The notes under the pieces were generated by a model. The model was not told the DNA's origin, searched no databases, and worked only from the letters and a program-made list of their open reading frames with translations. Both the position numbers and the translations under genes were made by a program. Source: Ophthalmolycus amberensis (lineage: Eukaryota; Chordata; Actinopteri; Perciformes; Zoarcidae). From it: 64,000 nt of DNA. Where the stretch lies: contig JAFEUB010001189.1 of assembly GCA_024529925.1 (NCBI GenBank), positions 419,001 to 483,000 of the forward strand, in the 5' to 3' direction. Shown piece by piece: positions 1 through 12,316 of the stretch. Position 1 is the stretch's first letter. The number at the start of each line of letters is the position of its first letter.

Positions 1-71
1 TTGGCCAATAAATGTGGAGGAAAAAAACTGGAGAGGGAGAAAATCAGAAAGAAAGACAAGGAGACATACGA

Positions 72-113
72 GGAGAGAGAGAGAGCGAGAGCGAGAGCGA
101 GAGCGAGAGCGAG

Positions 114-174
<61 letters not shown>

Positions 175-195
175 GAGAGTGAGAGAGAGAGAGAG
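72..195 (+). repeat. (GA)n/(GAGAGC)n purine microsatellite
   Basis: About 124 bases of almost pure purine with a GAGAGC sub-repeat in the first half. Open frames on both strands here (RERERE, SLSLSL) are artefacts of the repeat. Confidence 0.95.
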
Positions 196-2759
196 GTACA
201 GGTATAGGCCAGCCCGTCTGGCTGCACAGCTTCCACATGACTTTGATTTGAGGAATAGACAAGTCTAACTTTGAGCCTTCACGGGGTGCACTGCATGTGT
301 GTGATCGGGTAGATCGAATTTGCAGTGAAACTCTTGTGCGACTTGTTTAAAAGACAACTTGCTGTCGACAAATTCATGTTCAACTCGTTTTTCTTATGAT
401 CTTCTCGGATTCATTTGATGTTGCGAGCACTGGTGACAAAGAAAATCTATTTTTTCATGTGATAGAAGACGTAGATGTTATATTGTAAGACATTTTCGAG
501 CGTGCAAGTGGTTAATCCCAATTCTATACAATCAAGTGGATCAACTAAGGGGTTCATATTACATGACTGCAACCTATCTGGAAAAGTAAATTAAAACATT
601 TCAGTGTGGTCTGACAAACAGCCCCTGTTGGTTTCACACTTTATACGATAAACATGAACGTCCCAGCGAGAGGTGCATTTCTTTTAGTTTCTACAGAGCA
701 AATACTGTCGAACAATGTTGTCGGATAAACAAGTTAGTAGCCAAAACACTCAGAAGGCTTTCCTGAAACATGAAGCACTCGGTACACTGAATCCCTCAGG
801 ACGTTCAAGGCTCTCCCACAACTATGTGCAAGTCAACCGGCTGGCACTGAATGTGATCTATCAAATATGAAGGAGAGATACTGCTATAGGACGCAGGCTT
901 CTTTCTCACCTCATTTTCACAACAACAAAAGGCATAAAGGCCGACACAAGTTTTGGGGTCTCTGATAATACTGCATGCCTTTTTCAGACTATTTTGTCTC
1001 TTAGCATTTTCCCAGGCAACTGGCCTCAATCACATCACAAGTGTGGTTTATGGATCATACAAATTCAGTAAATCCGTTCCCTCTAAGGAAAACAGCTGAG
1101 CTACAGTGGGCAGCCTGGGTGTGCGGGGACTGAGGCTACGTTCGCAATGCAGCGCGGCTCTCTGTGGGACAGTGGCACGGGTGGACGGACCGCGCCGTGA
1201 ACGGCTTCACTCAAACAGATTTCATCGCAAATTTCTAGATGTTAAGGGCTTCTTTTTAGCTACATCTCTCCTCAAGATCTAGAGTGACGTAAGAGTTGTA
1301 AGGATTCCAAAACAACTGTTCAGAATGAGGTCGCATTGCAAAAAAAAATTGAAAAGAAATCGGACCTGTATCTGACTCGGGCCCATATCAGAGTTGAAAA
1401 GATCAGACTCCATGTGATTTGTGCTGTTCACATTCAGGCCACTGCAGTGTGAACGTAGGATTACACACTAGCACTCATACAGGAGAGCCGATCACACACA
1501 GCTCTGCTAATACATTCAAAAATATGCACGTTTAAAATGTGCAGAGAGTGCAAAACAGTGCACGATCAGCCTCCTCTGATATACCGTACCAGGGATTATT
1601 CTTTGACCCATTTCTTGCCTGAAACTGGCTGTTCAATGGCGCTGTGATGGCTTGTGGAGATGAAAACTGTTGATTATCAATCAGTGCTGACAGTAAAATG
1701 TGTGTTAAGTGTGATATGACAGTTTTGGGGACGGATTATTATCTTCAGGATATTGATTACGAGTATGACCAAAATGATAACCAAGATTATTTTTTGATCA
1801 ATAGTGAGATCAGTTATTCATCAAAGATTATGTATTTATTTAAGGGACCAAATATTCTTATTGCACATTCACGTTCAAAGTACAGTGTAAATTAGATACC
1901 ATTTAATTGCTTTTTGTGAATATCGGCTGATACGTCGATATGGAATATTTTTAACACCCTGGATATCAGAATAGGCCCCGAAGAATCCTGTATTGGTCGG
2001 GCTCTACTGAGAATTAGACCTTTTGAATAGGTTATCCTTTGAATGTGATTAATTGGACTTAAAATGTCAGGGTGTGCCAGTGTTGGTAAGAGGCTTTTCA
2101 ATAAGTGTCTCTTAAGAAAGGTGCTTTCGCGAGCAGAGAAAACTCTGGCTGAGAAAACTGTTTTTAAGGTTCTGAACTCAACTAAAGGACGTGCTTCCTC
2201 CTCGGATGAGCTGCAAAATGCCAGTGAAGGCGGCGCTTCATCCGAGGCTCAGTGGAGCACAGCAGCCAGATGATGAAAGGCTTTATTCATACGGAGTGAC
2301 AACAAATGGATTCTTTTCCAGCTACAGTTCCCTGAAGCCCCCCCCCCCCCCCCCTTTGAGGACAAAGGACAAAACATTTTGAATGCCACCATCCCACATG
2401 ACCCAAACTACCACGTAAAAACCTTCAAAATCTCATGGACAAGGCATGACCATCTGAACAAAAACTAAAGACAACGTGCATGCTTAAAAGCTTTTATGGT
2501 GGCGTTTCAGCTCCGGTATCAGCTAGGGAGCAAGATATATGCAAGAAGGATTAAATTAGCATATTAATGTATGAAAATGCAAGTATGCAACTGCTTTGAA
2601 AGTTTTTTTTTTTTTTTTTTGGAAGCAACTTTTAGTTTCATCTTTCATCAAATGGGTTCACACCGGGTCTTATGGTTCAGTTCCGAATACTTTTCTTCTT
2701 CTGCATGAAAGCATCTTTCCAGTTGATATTGCAGTTCCCCACTGTAGCACGAGCATACT

Positions 2760-2876
2760 TGTGTGTGTGTGTGTGTGTGTGTGTGTGAGTGTAATCTGGT
2801 TAGTTATTTAGAGCCCGTTCAGAGAAGACCAAGGAGATCTGTTCCTCTCCGAGAAGACAAAGGGAAGGTTTACAGG

Positions 2877-2916
<40 letters not shown>
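2760..2916 (+). repeat. (GT)n at 2760-2786 and (GA)n at 2879-2916
   Basis: Two dinucleotide runs separated by about 90 bases of unique sequence. Confidence 0.93.
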
Positions 2917-2919
<3 letters not shown>

Positions 2920-3550
2920 AGCAGAGGGCGGAGTGGAAGGGGCTCAAGAATGTATATAAAAAATGAAGAAAATACACTCTGGCTAGACGGCACCATCATC
3001 GCAGCAGCTCTGCATCATGAATGAGACAATGGAAGATTCCAGGAGCTCAACTCAGATGGTAAAGAACAGCGGAGGAGGAGCACAATCTACCCAAATCATG
3101 GTGTTGAAAACTCGCTCAACAAAAGTATTTTAGGAATGTTTTTCTTGTCTTTTTTTCTCCCTATCTAGTGAGCTGATAATGACATGAGTAAATCTAGTGG
3201 TAAAACACAATTGAACCCCGCAGGCAGCACCAGACGATATAAGAAGATTTCTTAAAACTGTTTAAGATCCCATATTTTTTGTGTGTTTTCTGTCCATTTT
3301 TTCCCCCCCTCGGGCTCCATTACACAGTTAGAAGTCCGTTCATGTCGGGACGTAACGAAACTCAAATCTATAAACTGTCAGCTGGGAGCAATGATAGCGT
3401 CGCAACATAAACATTTCACGACGAGCGGGACGGTTCGGCCGATGCGTTCGACCGGCCTCTTTCCTCCTCCTCCCATTACTCACATGAGAAAAACAGAACC
3501 ATGACAACTGCCTCGTCAGCTTCCAACCGTTTCATTAGTGTTTCAATTAC

Positions 3551-3690
3551 CTGGGTGCTGACAGTTCGTGTCCCATCCGTGGCTTCCACCGTCAGGTTGT
3601 AATTTGATTTCTGCTCGGCATCCAGGGTCTGTGCAACAATCAAGGTTCCACTGGCCTTGCCCACGTCAAAGCGGCTGTCATAATTACCAC
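3551..3690 (-). CDS. fat1: FAT1-like cadherin exon 7; last exon of the gene inside the window
   Basis: This 140-base exon enters in phase 1 and leaves in phase 0. It encodes GNYDSRFDVGKASG through LDAEQKSNYNLTVEATDGT to VSTQ, the C-terminal half of a cadherin repeat, with the DxEQKxxYxLTVEATDG signature typical of FAT1. The acceptor lies after a pyrimidine tract (TGATTCCACAG before 3690) and the donor GTAATT follows 3551. The longer minus-strand open frame around it is intron read-through on both sides. No later FAT1 exon is recognisable between here and base 1, so at least two thirds of the protein (remaining cadherin repeats, EGF and laminin-G domains, membrane segment and cytoplasmic tail) lies beyond the left edge. 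Confidence 0.9.
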
Positions 3691-4127
3691 CTGTGGAATC
3701 ATTTTTTTTTTTTGGTACAAACAACAGACAAAAGATTAGCGACAGCTCCTCTTGGTTGTGTGCATGTAGCAAGGTTACACAAACACGGAACGGGAGGTGC
3801 TGGGATGGGCATATGAACATCAATTTACTGAATAGATACACTGATATCATTACCTATTGTTTGTCTAAAAGTCATTCACATGATAGCTATTTCATGCAAT
3901 TTGCCTTAACACCAACAGGATGGATACATTAACGTGATGAATGTTTAAAAAGCACAGCACATCCTTTTATATGCTGAATAAAATGATGCTCAAACACACA
4001 ACAGTAGGTGTAGAATCACACATGGTGAGGAGAGGAGGTTTTCTATCTTAATCAGGTCACAGGTTTAGGGGGGAGGAGATGTGGCACAACATCAATCCAG
4101 CTGCACAACACAATTCAACCACAGTTG

Positions 4128-4182
4128 CAGTGGCGGCTGGTCCATAGAGGGCCATGGGGCATGGCCCCACCATTAGCCACAC

Positions 4183-4213
<31 letters not shown>

Positions 4214-5529
4214 ATAATAATCATAAATTATACAAATTGTCAATATTTGTGTTTTTGAACTATGGAATGTACCCAGTAATGTGTGTAAAATATGATATCT
4301 GCGCAAAATATATGCTTTTCCTGCTCGTCCTCTCCCCCTGTCTGTGTGCACGACACTGAGAACGCGCAGCTCAGGGGCCAAATCGTTTTGGCCCAAAGGA
4401 GACGGGTCTATGAAGCAGTTTAGCCAATTGCTGATTCAAGATATAAATGAGTGACATACAATTTAGCCAATCAGCGCCCTGAAATAGATTCAGCTTGGGG
4501 CCAGAACGATCAGGCCCCGCTCGCTGCGCGTTCTCGTCAGGGCTAGTCTCGCGAGAAACGCCATTTTAACGACATGACAATGGCGAGTGCGAGCAGTAAC
4601 GCTACTCTTCCAAGACTCAATCCTAACTCTGTAAAATCTCTCCTCCAAGACCCGTTTGAGAGGAGAACTTTGGCGGAGAAACTACAGGTAAAAGAACTGG
4701 GTCCAGAACAACCTGACATCACAATAACACAGCAGACTGGCGTGAAAGGGAAGCAGCACACGCGACACTTCTCCAGTGACTGGTACACCAAGAAAGTTTG
4801 GCTAGCTGGATGCAGTCGTGCTAATGCCGTATTTTGCTTTCCATGCTTGCTTTTTAAAACAACGGGGGCAGAATCAGCATGGACAGTTACGGGAGTGAGG
4901 GACTTGAGCACCTGTCTGAAAAAATAAGAAGACATGAGAACACCAGGACGCACATGGATAACTCCGTCAAGCTAGCCATATTGGGCAAAGTGAACATCGC
5001 AACTCAGCTGGACGACGGACACAGGGTTGCAGTGAGGAAACACAATGAGGAGGTGGATAAAAACCGGCACATTCTATCCAAAATAATTGATTGTGTCAAG
5101 TTTTGTGGGGCTTTTGAGCTGGCTTTGCGTGGGCATGACGAGACTGACTCCTCTGACAACCCTGGCGTGTTCAAGGGACTGGTGGATTTTGTTGCGTCCC
5201 TCGACGGTGTGCTGGAGGAGCACCTTAAGACAGCTAGCGTGTTTAAAGGCACGTCAAAGACGGTACAAAACGAGCTGTTGGACTGCATGCTGTCGGTTGT
5301 GAAGGAGTACATTCTGGAGGAAGTAAAGAACGCTGATTTTATCGCCATACAAGCAGACGAGACGACGGACATTTCCACCCACTCGATGCTAACGGTAACG
5401 TACGAGAGCGTTTTAATGCTCTGGCTATGCTCTCCATGGAGAAGGAACTTGTCGGGGACATGCCTGACTTCAATAAGAAGGTCATTGAGAGGTTTGCCAC
5501 TCAGAAGAGCAAAGTTCCTTTACAAATAA
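4128..5529 (+). mobile_element. Broken hAT-superfamily DNA transposon, 3'-truncated and internally deleted
   Basis: The left end begins CAGTGGCGGCTGG at 4128, like the terminal inverted repeat of fish hAT elements. A poly(A) tract (4183-4211) follows, then a transposase remnant on the plus strand. The matching right end (CCAGCCGCCACTG) is not found downstream, so the element is truncated or its end has decayed. The remnant holds an N-terminal TTF-type zinc-finger region, a DUF4371/RNase-H-like start and a hAT C-terminal end, but most of the catalytic core is missing. It lies inside fat1 intron 6, antisense to the gene. Confidence 0.72.
4574..5529 (+). pseudogene. hAT transposase remnant (TTF zinc finger plus DUF4371-like)
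   Basis: This is a dead transposase that would have cut and pasted its own element. The first segment (4574 to about 4905) starts MTMASASSNATLPRLN and includes RHFSSDWYTKKVW and AVFCFPCLLF, typical of the TTF-type zinc finger of ZMYM1-like hAT proteins. Near 4905 a one-base loss moves the frame. The second segment (about 4905-5395) carries RRHENTRTHM, VRKHNEEVDKNRHIL and FIAIQADETTDIS, the last holding the first catalytic aspartate of the DUF4371 fold. At about 5400 the sequence jumps to the C-terminal dimerisation region (NALAMLSMEKELV, DMPDFNKKVIERFA), consistent with loss of roughly 1 kb of core. Another frame change near 5505 restores the terminal FLYK and a TAA at 5527-5529. It cannot encode an active enzyme. 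Confidence 0.75.
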
Positions 5530-7020
5530 CTGTCATAAAAACATGCAGGTTTCCTCACCGCACTGATTGGGTGTTTCCACAGTTGTATGATGGTCTCCTA
5601 AAAACAGCACAGCCTATAAGGAGATCCCAGCAGCTACCTTCTGCTGTACAGTTGTGGTCACAAGCCATCTGAAGGATGTAAAACATCTCAGTATCCTCTA
5701 TGCCGTCTTGCAAAAATCCAACCACACAGAACATTCCAGAGAAAAGAGGGAAGCCGAAAGTCGAGCGCGGAAAGAGAGAAGAGAAGAAAAGAGAGACGTG
5801 TCAGTCAGACATTGATTAGAGGGAGGACAGGTTGGGAGGAGGGGAAGAAGAGGCAAGCATTTTTTCAAAGCAGTCAATTTAAGTCTTCTCATGCATACAG
5901 TGCCTATCAGACGTTTTAAAAAAACACACATTTAGCATAAGACAAGTTAAGTTTTAGCTCTTTAAAACAGAGTTGCTTACTGAAACTGTAAGGAAATATA
6001 CGGCATCTCCGTTGGCTCACCCACAGAAGCTAGTAAAAGTCCCAATATTTATTGCTTGTGAGTTATTAATTGATGATACAATTCTGGTATCTAACCTGCT
6101 CTTCAAAGGCAACACTCAGTAATATGGAAACAGTGCAAATTGATTTAAAGTTTTGAAGATGGCTATCAAACTGCTCAACGACTAGAACTGATCCTTCCTT
6201 AATTTCATGCCTGTTTAGGTTTATAAAGATCTGAAATACAGTAACTGCTTTAAAACCTACATAAGCGCTAGCAATGTGAGTATGACACTGTAATATGACA
6301 CTGTAAATGGTCAGTTTATCATTAATATCTCTTTTCAAATCGTGATTTAAAAGGCAGTTTAATTTAAAGGTCGTGATTTAAAGGCAGTTTAAAGACTGAT
6401 GCTAAGCTAATTCAGCAGGAGTTTAGCTTTCTGCTGCATCATGACTGGATTCATCTACAGCCTCGTTAAGTTATGTGGAATAACAAACTGAACTACCACG
6501 ATGTTGGTTCATCAAAATGGATATTTTCAATAACAGAATACAGCCAGGGAAAAAAAAATCACACAAGTAAATTTAGTTTTAGCTTTAGCTTAGGCTAGCC
6601 GAGGCTATCGCCCCTGCTAGCTTACGCTTTATAATGCTCTCCTGCTTTTAGCTAGCTGTCAAGTTGGCTGGAGCTCTGTGACATTTTTATTTGCTTTTTT
6701 TCACAAAAGTATACATTTCTATGGCATAATCTCATATATTAATACAAATGCCAAAAACGTTATTTTGACCAAATATGTAGTGTCTGCATTTTGACCCCTA
6801 ACATGGCGAAGGAAGTCAGATTTCCACCATTATCATTAACGACTCAAACTCTTCATAAACTTAATACATTTTCCATATTATTCCCAGACATATCACACAA
6901 AAAACATTATGTTAATCCTAAAAAAGAGGATACGATATATATTTCTATGACATGGAGCATTTCCACCGTATGCATGCACACACACACACAATGAAAGAGA
7001 TGCATTTGACTGAGCAATAC

Positions 7021-7237
7021 CTGTGATTTCGAACCACACGGTGACATCAGAGGATTCTGTGGCGATGACCCCCACCATGTGCGCCACTGGGTCGCTTTCC
7101 ATCACAGAAAAGGTGAAGGGGGACTCCTCGAAAAGTAGGGGAGCTGCATCGGCCGGCAGTTTTGGTTTGGGAATCCACTCGATATGCAGACGACAAGTGG
7201 AGGATTTCTGAGGACGTCCATTGTCCACGGCTTTAAT
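7021..7237 (-). CDS. fat1: FAT1-like cadherin exon 6
   Basis: This 217-base exon begins in phase 0 with IKAVDNGRPQKSS, completing cadherin repeat 12 (RLHIEWIPKP). It continues into the next repeat (FEESPFTFSVMESDPVAHMV to VWFEITG) and ends in phase 1. The acceptor is CTCTCAAG before 7237; the donor is GTATTG after 7021, a weaker but valid GT site. The junction with the previous exon reads DILT-IKAVDNG, as in the family. Repeats in this part of FAT proteins depart from the DxNDN linker, and here the linker reads IEWIPKP. The open frame runs about 126 bases past the donor into intron and should not be counted as coding. Confidence 0.91.
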
Positions 7238-8292
7238 CTTGAGAGCGAGGCAGAGAGTGAAAGGTGTTACACAGTGTTATGCAACATTAGGTTGCAAATG
7301 AGTTTCTGTACGACTCTCGAGTGGATCCTCCACCTGAAACTCTACAGGAGTAGCTCTACCGAAAAGTTTGTTATTGTAGATCGTAAGCTTGCAGATAAAA
7401 TACGTGAATAAACCATATTACATGAAGTAGAACCGCCTTATTGATGGCACAAATCCACAGAACGGGTTCTGTTTCAATCGTTAGAGCTTTTCTGTACTCT
7501 GAGCTGTCCAAACGGCAGGAAAACGGTGCATTTTGAATAACAATACACCTTTTTGTGTGGCTTTCTTTTGTGATTCGGCCTTTTGTGTGGACTTCAATTA
7601 CTGCAAACTCTGGTGGCCAGTGTCGTCTTGCAGTAGCAGACACAACTTTGGATGTGTGGGGACATAGAAATCTGCGTGAAAATCAGTTTAAATCAAAAAA
7701 GATGAGCCTCAAGTATCACCTCGGTAGTTCTCACAGCCAACTGTGATGACTGAACTGGAGGTAAATTCTTGCTTTTTGTCTATCAGGTGGAAGATTGACA
7801 GATCCAGTTTTTTCAAAAAATAGGTTTTTCACACAACATTAATGATTGACAAATGTGTCTCTTGATGACGAAGGCACTACAGTAATAAGACCACAGGAAT
7901 ACAGGGAAAAAACGGTACATCCTTGTAACAATGGCATCCTAATTGGATAGTGTGGACTGGTGTTTTGGAACATGCTTCCCAAACTTTAAAGTGGATGCTT
8001 TTTTGCTACTAATTGCCTCCTACACTTGTGGACCAACATGATGTGAGTGGACCAATTATCTTTTAATCTCCTTTACAGAGACCTTTTGTACTGCATTTTT
8101 AAACACAAAAACTCTAAATAAAATGAAATGAAAAAATAAGGACGGCAGAGAAACAAAGGAGGAACGAAAACTTGAGAGAAAGAGGAGAACACAACAGCAA
8201 AACAACAAACAAGCATCTGTTGTAAACATTTACTGCTCACTAGGAGACCATCAGGCTGAGGACAGGGTGAAGCGCTGGGATTAGATACTCAC
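7238..8292 (-). other. fat1 intron 5
   Basis: A 1,055-base intron between two well-supported exons. I see no further exon and no recognised repeat in it. Confidence 0.7.
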
Positions 8293-8622
8293 TGTGAGTA
8301 TGTCGTATTCTCCCGCAGAGGAGAACTTCTTTGAAGACACCATCCCGGTTTTTGGCTCGATGAAGAACTTCCCGTTTTCATCTCCCGCCTCGATGCTGTA
8401 GGAGATCTCGGCATTGGCTCCTTGGTCCCGGTCCGATGCGATGACCCGGTACACCGGGTCCCTCTTCGTGGCTCGCTCTTTCTCCGGCCTCTCCCGCTCC
8501 GGGAGGTTGATCTTGTAGATCTTCTCCAGGAACATCGGCCGGTTGTCGTTCTCGTCGAGGACTCGCACGATGACGCGGACGGTCGTGGATTTGGCAGGAA
8601 CGCCGTGGTCGGTGACCGTGAT
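8293..8622 (-). CDS. fat1: FAT1-like cadherin exon 5
   Basis: A phase 0/0 exon of 330 bases (110 codons). It completes cadherin repeat 11 with the linker motif DENDNRPMF and encodes most of repeat 12, which starts FLEKIYKINLPERERP and ends EYDILT. The acidic RDQGANAEISYSI segment matches the calcium-binding DxD-type stretch of cadherin repeats. The acceptor is TTTCTCCTCAG before 8622 and the donor GTGAGT follows 8293. The exon is open throughout with no lesions. A plus-strand open frame overlapping it is a coding shadow. Similarity to vertebrate FAT1 (FFIEPKTG, FSSAGEYDIL) is clear. Confidence 0.92.
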
Positions 8623-11600
8623 CTGAGGAGAAAGAGTAAAAACTTCAGGACAAGAAGTTCAGGGAGTCAAAGGGTGGAGATGAAAAGAGGAAAAGCAAAT
8701 ATATATATATATATAGAAAAGGTTAATAATCCCAGCAAATTCATTGAGCATTACGTGAAACGATCAAGATTAAGAAGGCTGCATTTGAAAGTCATGATTA
8801 AGTAAAATAAATCAAAGAGATGAAAAAGGAAAGCAAGCCTTTTCCCTTCATCATGCTTTCACTCCTCTTCCTTCTCAGCAACTTAACCAGCAGCCAAACT
8901 TGAAGGCAACTCCTTCTGAGATTTGCTGGCGGGGGGGGGGTCATTTCTATTACACACTTTAAAAACACAAACATACATCAGTAACAGGCTGGTACCTAAC
9001 AATCTAATCTCCACAGCATAATGAGGCAGATCTAAAGTATGCTGGTCGCCTGACTGAAAGTGTCTTGATTGTCAGAAGAACTTTTCAGAACTATAAATAC
9101 TAATCTCTGAGTCTTGTACGGCTAAATTCTCCAGCAGGAAAATACAAGACTTGCTGGATTTTATGTCGTTTTTTTTATCACTGCTACGCGACTTAAATAG
9201 CAGCAATTTTGGTCCCTTGGTTGGATGGTTGTTATTTGGTTCAAACCACTTTGTCTGGTTGAATGTAAGGAGCAGCAAGACACTACTGGGGTTTCCAGGC
9301 CCTGGAAGGGCTCAGCAATAAGGATTGACAATAGGATGGATAAAATGCCATGTTGGGATTCTAAAACCAGCAATTGGCTTTGAAGGCAAGCGGTAACATT
9401 TTCCATGTGCAAGATTACTTTGCATCTATGACACACTGTGTCCTGTTCTGATTCATTTACAACAACAACAACAAAAGATTAACCATGACAATTAACTTTA
9501 GTCTTTGTTGTTATTTGATAACCGCTAACAGATAAAATGATTTAATAAATACAATAAATAAATAAAATGATATAAGGGGCAAGTAAAAATTAACTTTGGG
9601 CAAGTCGATTTCTGACCCACTTGACTGACCGGGCAAGTGAACCTCTGTCGCGAGCCCCTATTTTAGCCTAATTTTATGCATAAAAGGCACAAGCACCAAT
9701 CAATATGGAGGTAAAGTCGGGGCGCAAAAACTAATTCAGGGAATATATACCATTCAGGATCAGGTATTATACGCATGGTGGCGTGATTAGCAGATCACTT
9801 TGGAAGTTAAATAATGTAAAAGAGCCCATTTAAATGAGCAGGAGAGACGTTTCCTTCTCATTTTCTCAAATTAAAGTGGATCCACTCTTGCCCCTGGTGA
9901 GTCAACAGCTAGGGCCGGTGTATTCGGGTAAACACCATTTGTCTAATCTGGAGGCTGTAACGGTGAACTAAAAACGATCCCAATCTCGAACAAGGTTTCA
10001 TACGCTTGCCTGTGATCATGATAACAGGAGCTCGTGTGGCTGCTGCACGAACAACCCACCAGAGATAATTATTTTTAATTAGCTGCACCTCTTCACGATG
10101 ATAGCAGCAGCTGCACTGACTCCACCGCTGCGTGTCAAACTTGCAAACAAAGACTTTGCACTGCTAATTAACATTAAGACTTACTGCACTCCACTAGAAA
10201 CCCCAGAGGTACTTACTGTCGTAAAAAAAAAAAAAAAACGGTGTCGCGCAACTGAATCATTAATGGGGCCTTAATTTGAGTCATGACATCAAGCGCGACT
10301 GGCGGCATGCTCACTTTTCGTAGAGCATGTTTCGATTCGACACTCCCGACGTGTCTTCGGATATTTGAGTGCACAGTTTGAGGTGCCGCGGAGCTGACCT
10401 AAACAAACACGATTTCCATCTAGTCTCGGGGAAACTGGGCTCAAGGGTTGCGCGTCGGAGCGCTTTGGCAGAGATGTGAGCATTTCCCGCTTCGAGCTGC
10501 AAAATACTGTTGTCGGGCAGGACAAATGTCACAGTCGTTTAAAACCATCTGCTAAGTGCTTTTCGGTGAGAACCGCGAAAGGAGTCCAGGGCCGGGCGCG
10601 CACCATTTGCTGCTATCGTTCCAATTACTGAAGTAATGTGCTTTTCGTTTTGTTTTTTCCTCGCAGTGTCCGCGGCTATTCACATGAGCAGAATGAATTA
10701 AACGGGATGACGAGAAACCTAAGCGTGCATGTCTCTCTCAGGGAAGGATGTGTTATGTTGGACACGGTGCCCGTCCTGTGCTGCGTAATGAACATTTAGA
10801 TCACGCGAGCTTTTACATACGACGGTACATTGCCTCCTATCCCCGATTCGATCAAATAAACCTTGAAAAGGCACTCTGTTTATGGAGGGAGGCCTGTTCC
10901 AAATGTGCCAGCACAGAACATCATAAAGCTGCTTTGTGCGCAACCGTGTTCGTCAACCACGCATCTGTCTTTGGGAAAAATATTCATCAAACGCCTTTGT
11001 TTGATAATTAGGCAAACCACACAAAAGACAGAGAAGTTGCACCAGAGGGAGTGTGTCTCGTCGCATCAGAGCCGATCCACTGAGTCCCGATTATCTACTG
11101 AGAAACTGCTTTTTTTCTGACTGACCATATGTTGTTTCATTCAATGCTCATTAAAATAGCCTGGGAATCAAGACAAACGGTGCAGGACTTTGTAATAGAG
11201 TTACTATAAAGGAAATGTATATCGCGCTCGACTATAATATTGAGGAGAAGTCATTGAAGCTGAACTAAATCTCCTTGGTACAATATTCCGACTCCTAGGA
11301 TGTTTCCACTGCAGGACCTTTCCTCATGGGGACCAACAACTTTTAGAGGTTGGAAAAAGAGTTGAAATAAAAGTGTTCACAGACGGTGGAAAACCCAAAC
11401 AGAAAGGCTCACAGGGGAGTTTTAGTTCCTACTATAGTGTACTTCTCCCTGGTAGCATTGTTAACAAGTACGTCTGAGTTCTCTAAAGTGGTCGTTATGA
11501 AGCACGTTTTATTTGTATTTTGCGAGTTTAATCGATTTAATGACTAATCAGAAAAACAGACCGAGTATAGGATCTAACATCCTTGTCAAACAGGCCGGAC

Positions 11601-11773
11601 TCGCAACCTGGCCAGGTACACTGCGTCTGCGTCCAACTGCATGCTGGGATTGGCTCCAGACAACAGATGTGAACAGGCCATTCAACCTCTGTTTTTTCCA
11701 TTATACTGTTCTCAGTCCTAAATCCCTGAATCCTAAGCATGTCCTGGCATGTCCCACTTTTGCTATTTACCAA

Positions 11774-11995
11774 CCCCCCCCCCCCCCCCTTCCTGGGACG
11801 GAGGCCTATCATCCAGCTGCCAGCGCCCACACTTACACCAACAGGAGCAGCTTTGCCTTTCCTCAAACTCCCCCACTGCCTTTCTGCCTTTAGCTCTCTC
11901 TCTCTCGCTCTCTCTCTCTCTTTCACACACACGACAACTACCAACCCCCATCCTTCTCATCATAAAAGCTGAAGCCCCCCCCCCCCCCCCCCCCC
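11774..11995 (+). repeat. Poly(C), (CT)n, poly(C) cluster
   Basis: Poly(C) at 11774-11789, (CT)n at 11893-11921 and poly(C) at 11975-11995 form a pyrimidine-rich 220-bp block, purine-rich on the fat1 sense strand. Confidence 0.9.
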
Positions 11996-12262
11996 TGTTA
12001 TCCCTCCACCTCCTCTTGGCATTTGGTGCAAACAATGCTGACACAGCCCCCACCCTAATTGCTCCACATGTTCCACGCGGCCCCACATGTTTCGTTTCTT
12101 CTCCTACGACGAGCTCGCACAAAAACTTCAGCCGCCGGTTAGGAGTTCAAATCTGGTTTGTTCTGCCCGCACCCAGTTCGCACACAAAGGCATGCGCACA
12201 CACATCTATATTCCTCTGAGTCATGATTATCCCTCGATTAGCTGCCCTGAGGATACACTGAC

Positions 12263-12263
<1 letters not shown>

Positions 12264-12315
<52 letters not shown>
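12264..12315 (+). repeat. (GT)n microsatellite
   Basis: About 26 uninterrupted GT units, the longest dinucleotide run of this type in the window. Confidence 0.95.

Positions 12316-12316
<1 letters not shown>

Larger units (their letters stand above)
1..3550 (-). other. Partial fat1 intron (after exon 7) with microsatellites and a diverged repeat
   Basis: No exon is recognisable on either strand. The stretch holds a long purine (GA)n tract at 72-195, a poly(C) run at 2338-2354, a (GT)n run at 2760-2786 and a (GA)n run at 2879-2916. Bases about 1090-1510 resemble a fish repeat with the phrase AGGCCACTGCAGTGTGAACG, but this is uncertain. The short open frames here are repeat-encoded (RERERE, LSLSLS) or random. 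Confidence 0.6.
3691..7020 (-). other. fat1 intron 6, containing a broken hAT transposon
   Basis: The intron lies between the exons at 7237-7021 and 3690-3551. It carries the hAT element at 4128-5529 in the opposite orientation to the gene. At 6336-6393 there is a short imperfect tandem duplication around TCGTGATTTAAAGGCAGTTT. The rest is AT-rich with no exon visible. Confidence 0.7.

Noticed and set aside
14..268. Open frames on both strands encoding RERERE / SLSLSL
   Set aside because: They are translations of the (GA)n microsatellite and have no gene-like composition.
3476..3850. 124-residue minus-strand open frame as a full gene
   Set aside because: Only 3551-3690 is coding; the rest is read-through into introns on both sides, proved by splice sites and loss of homology.
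8422..8805. 127-residue plus-strand open frame
   Set aside because: It is the antisense shadow of a FAT1 exon extended into intron.
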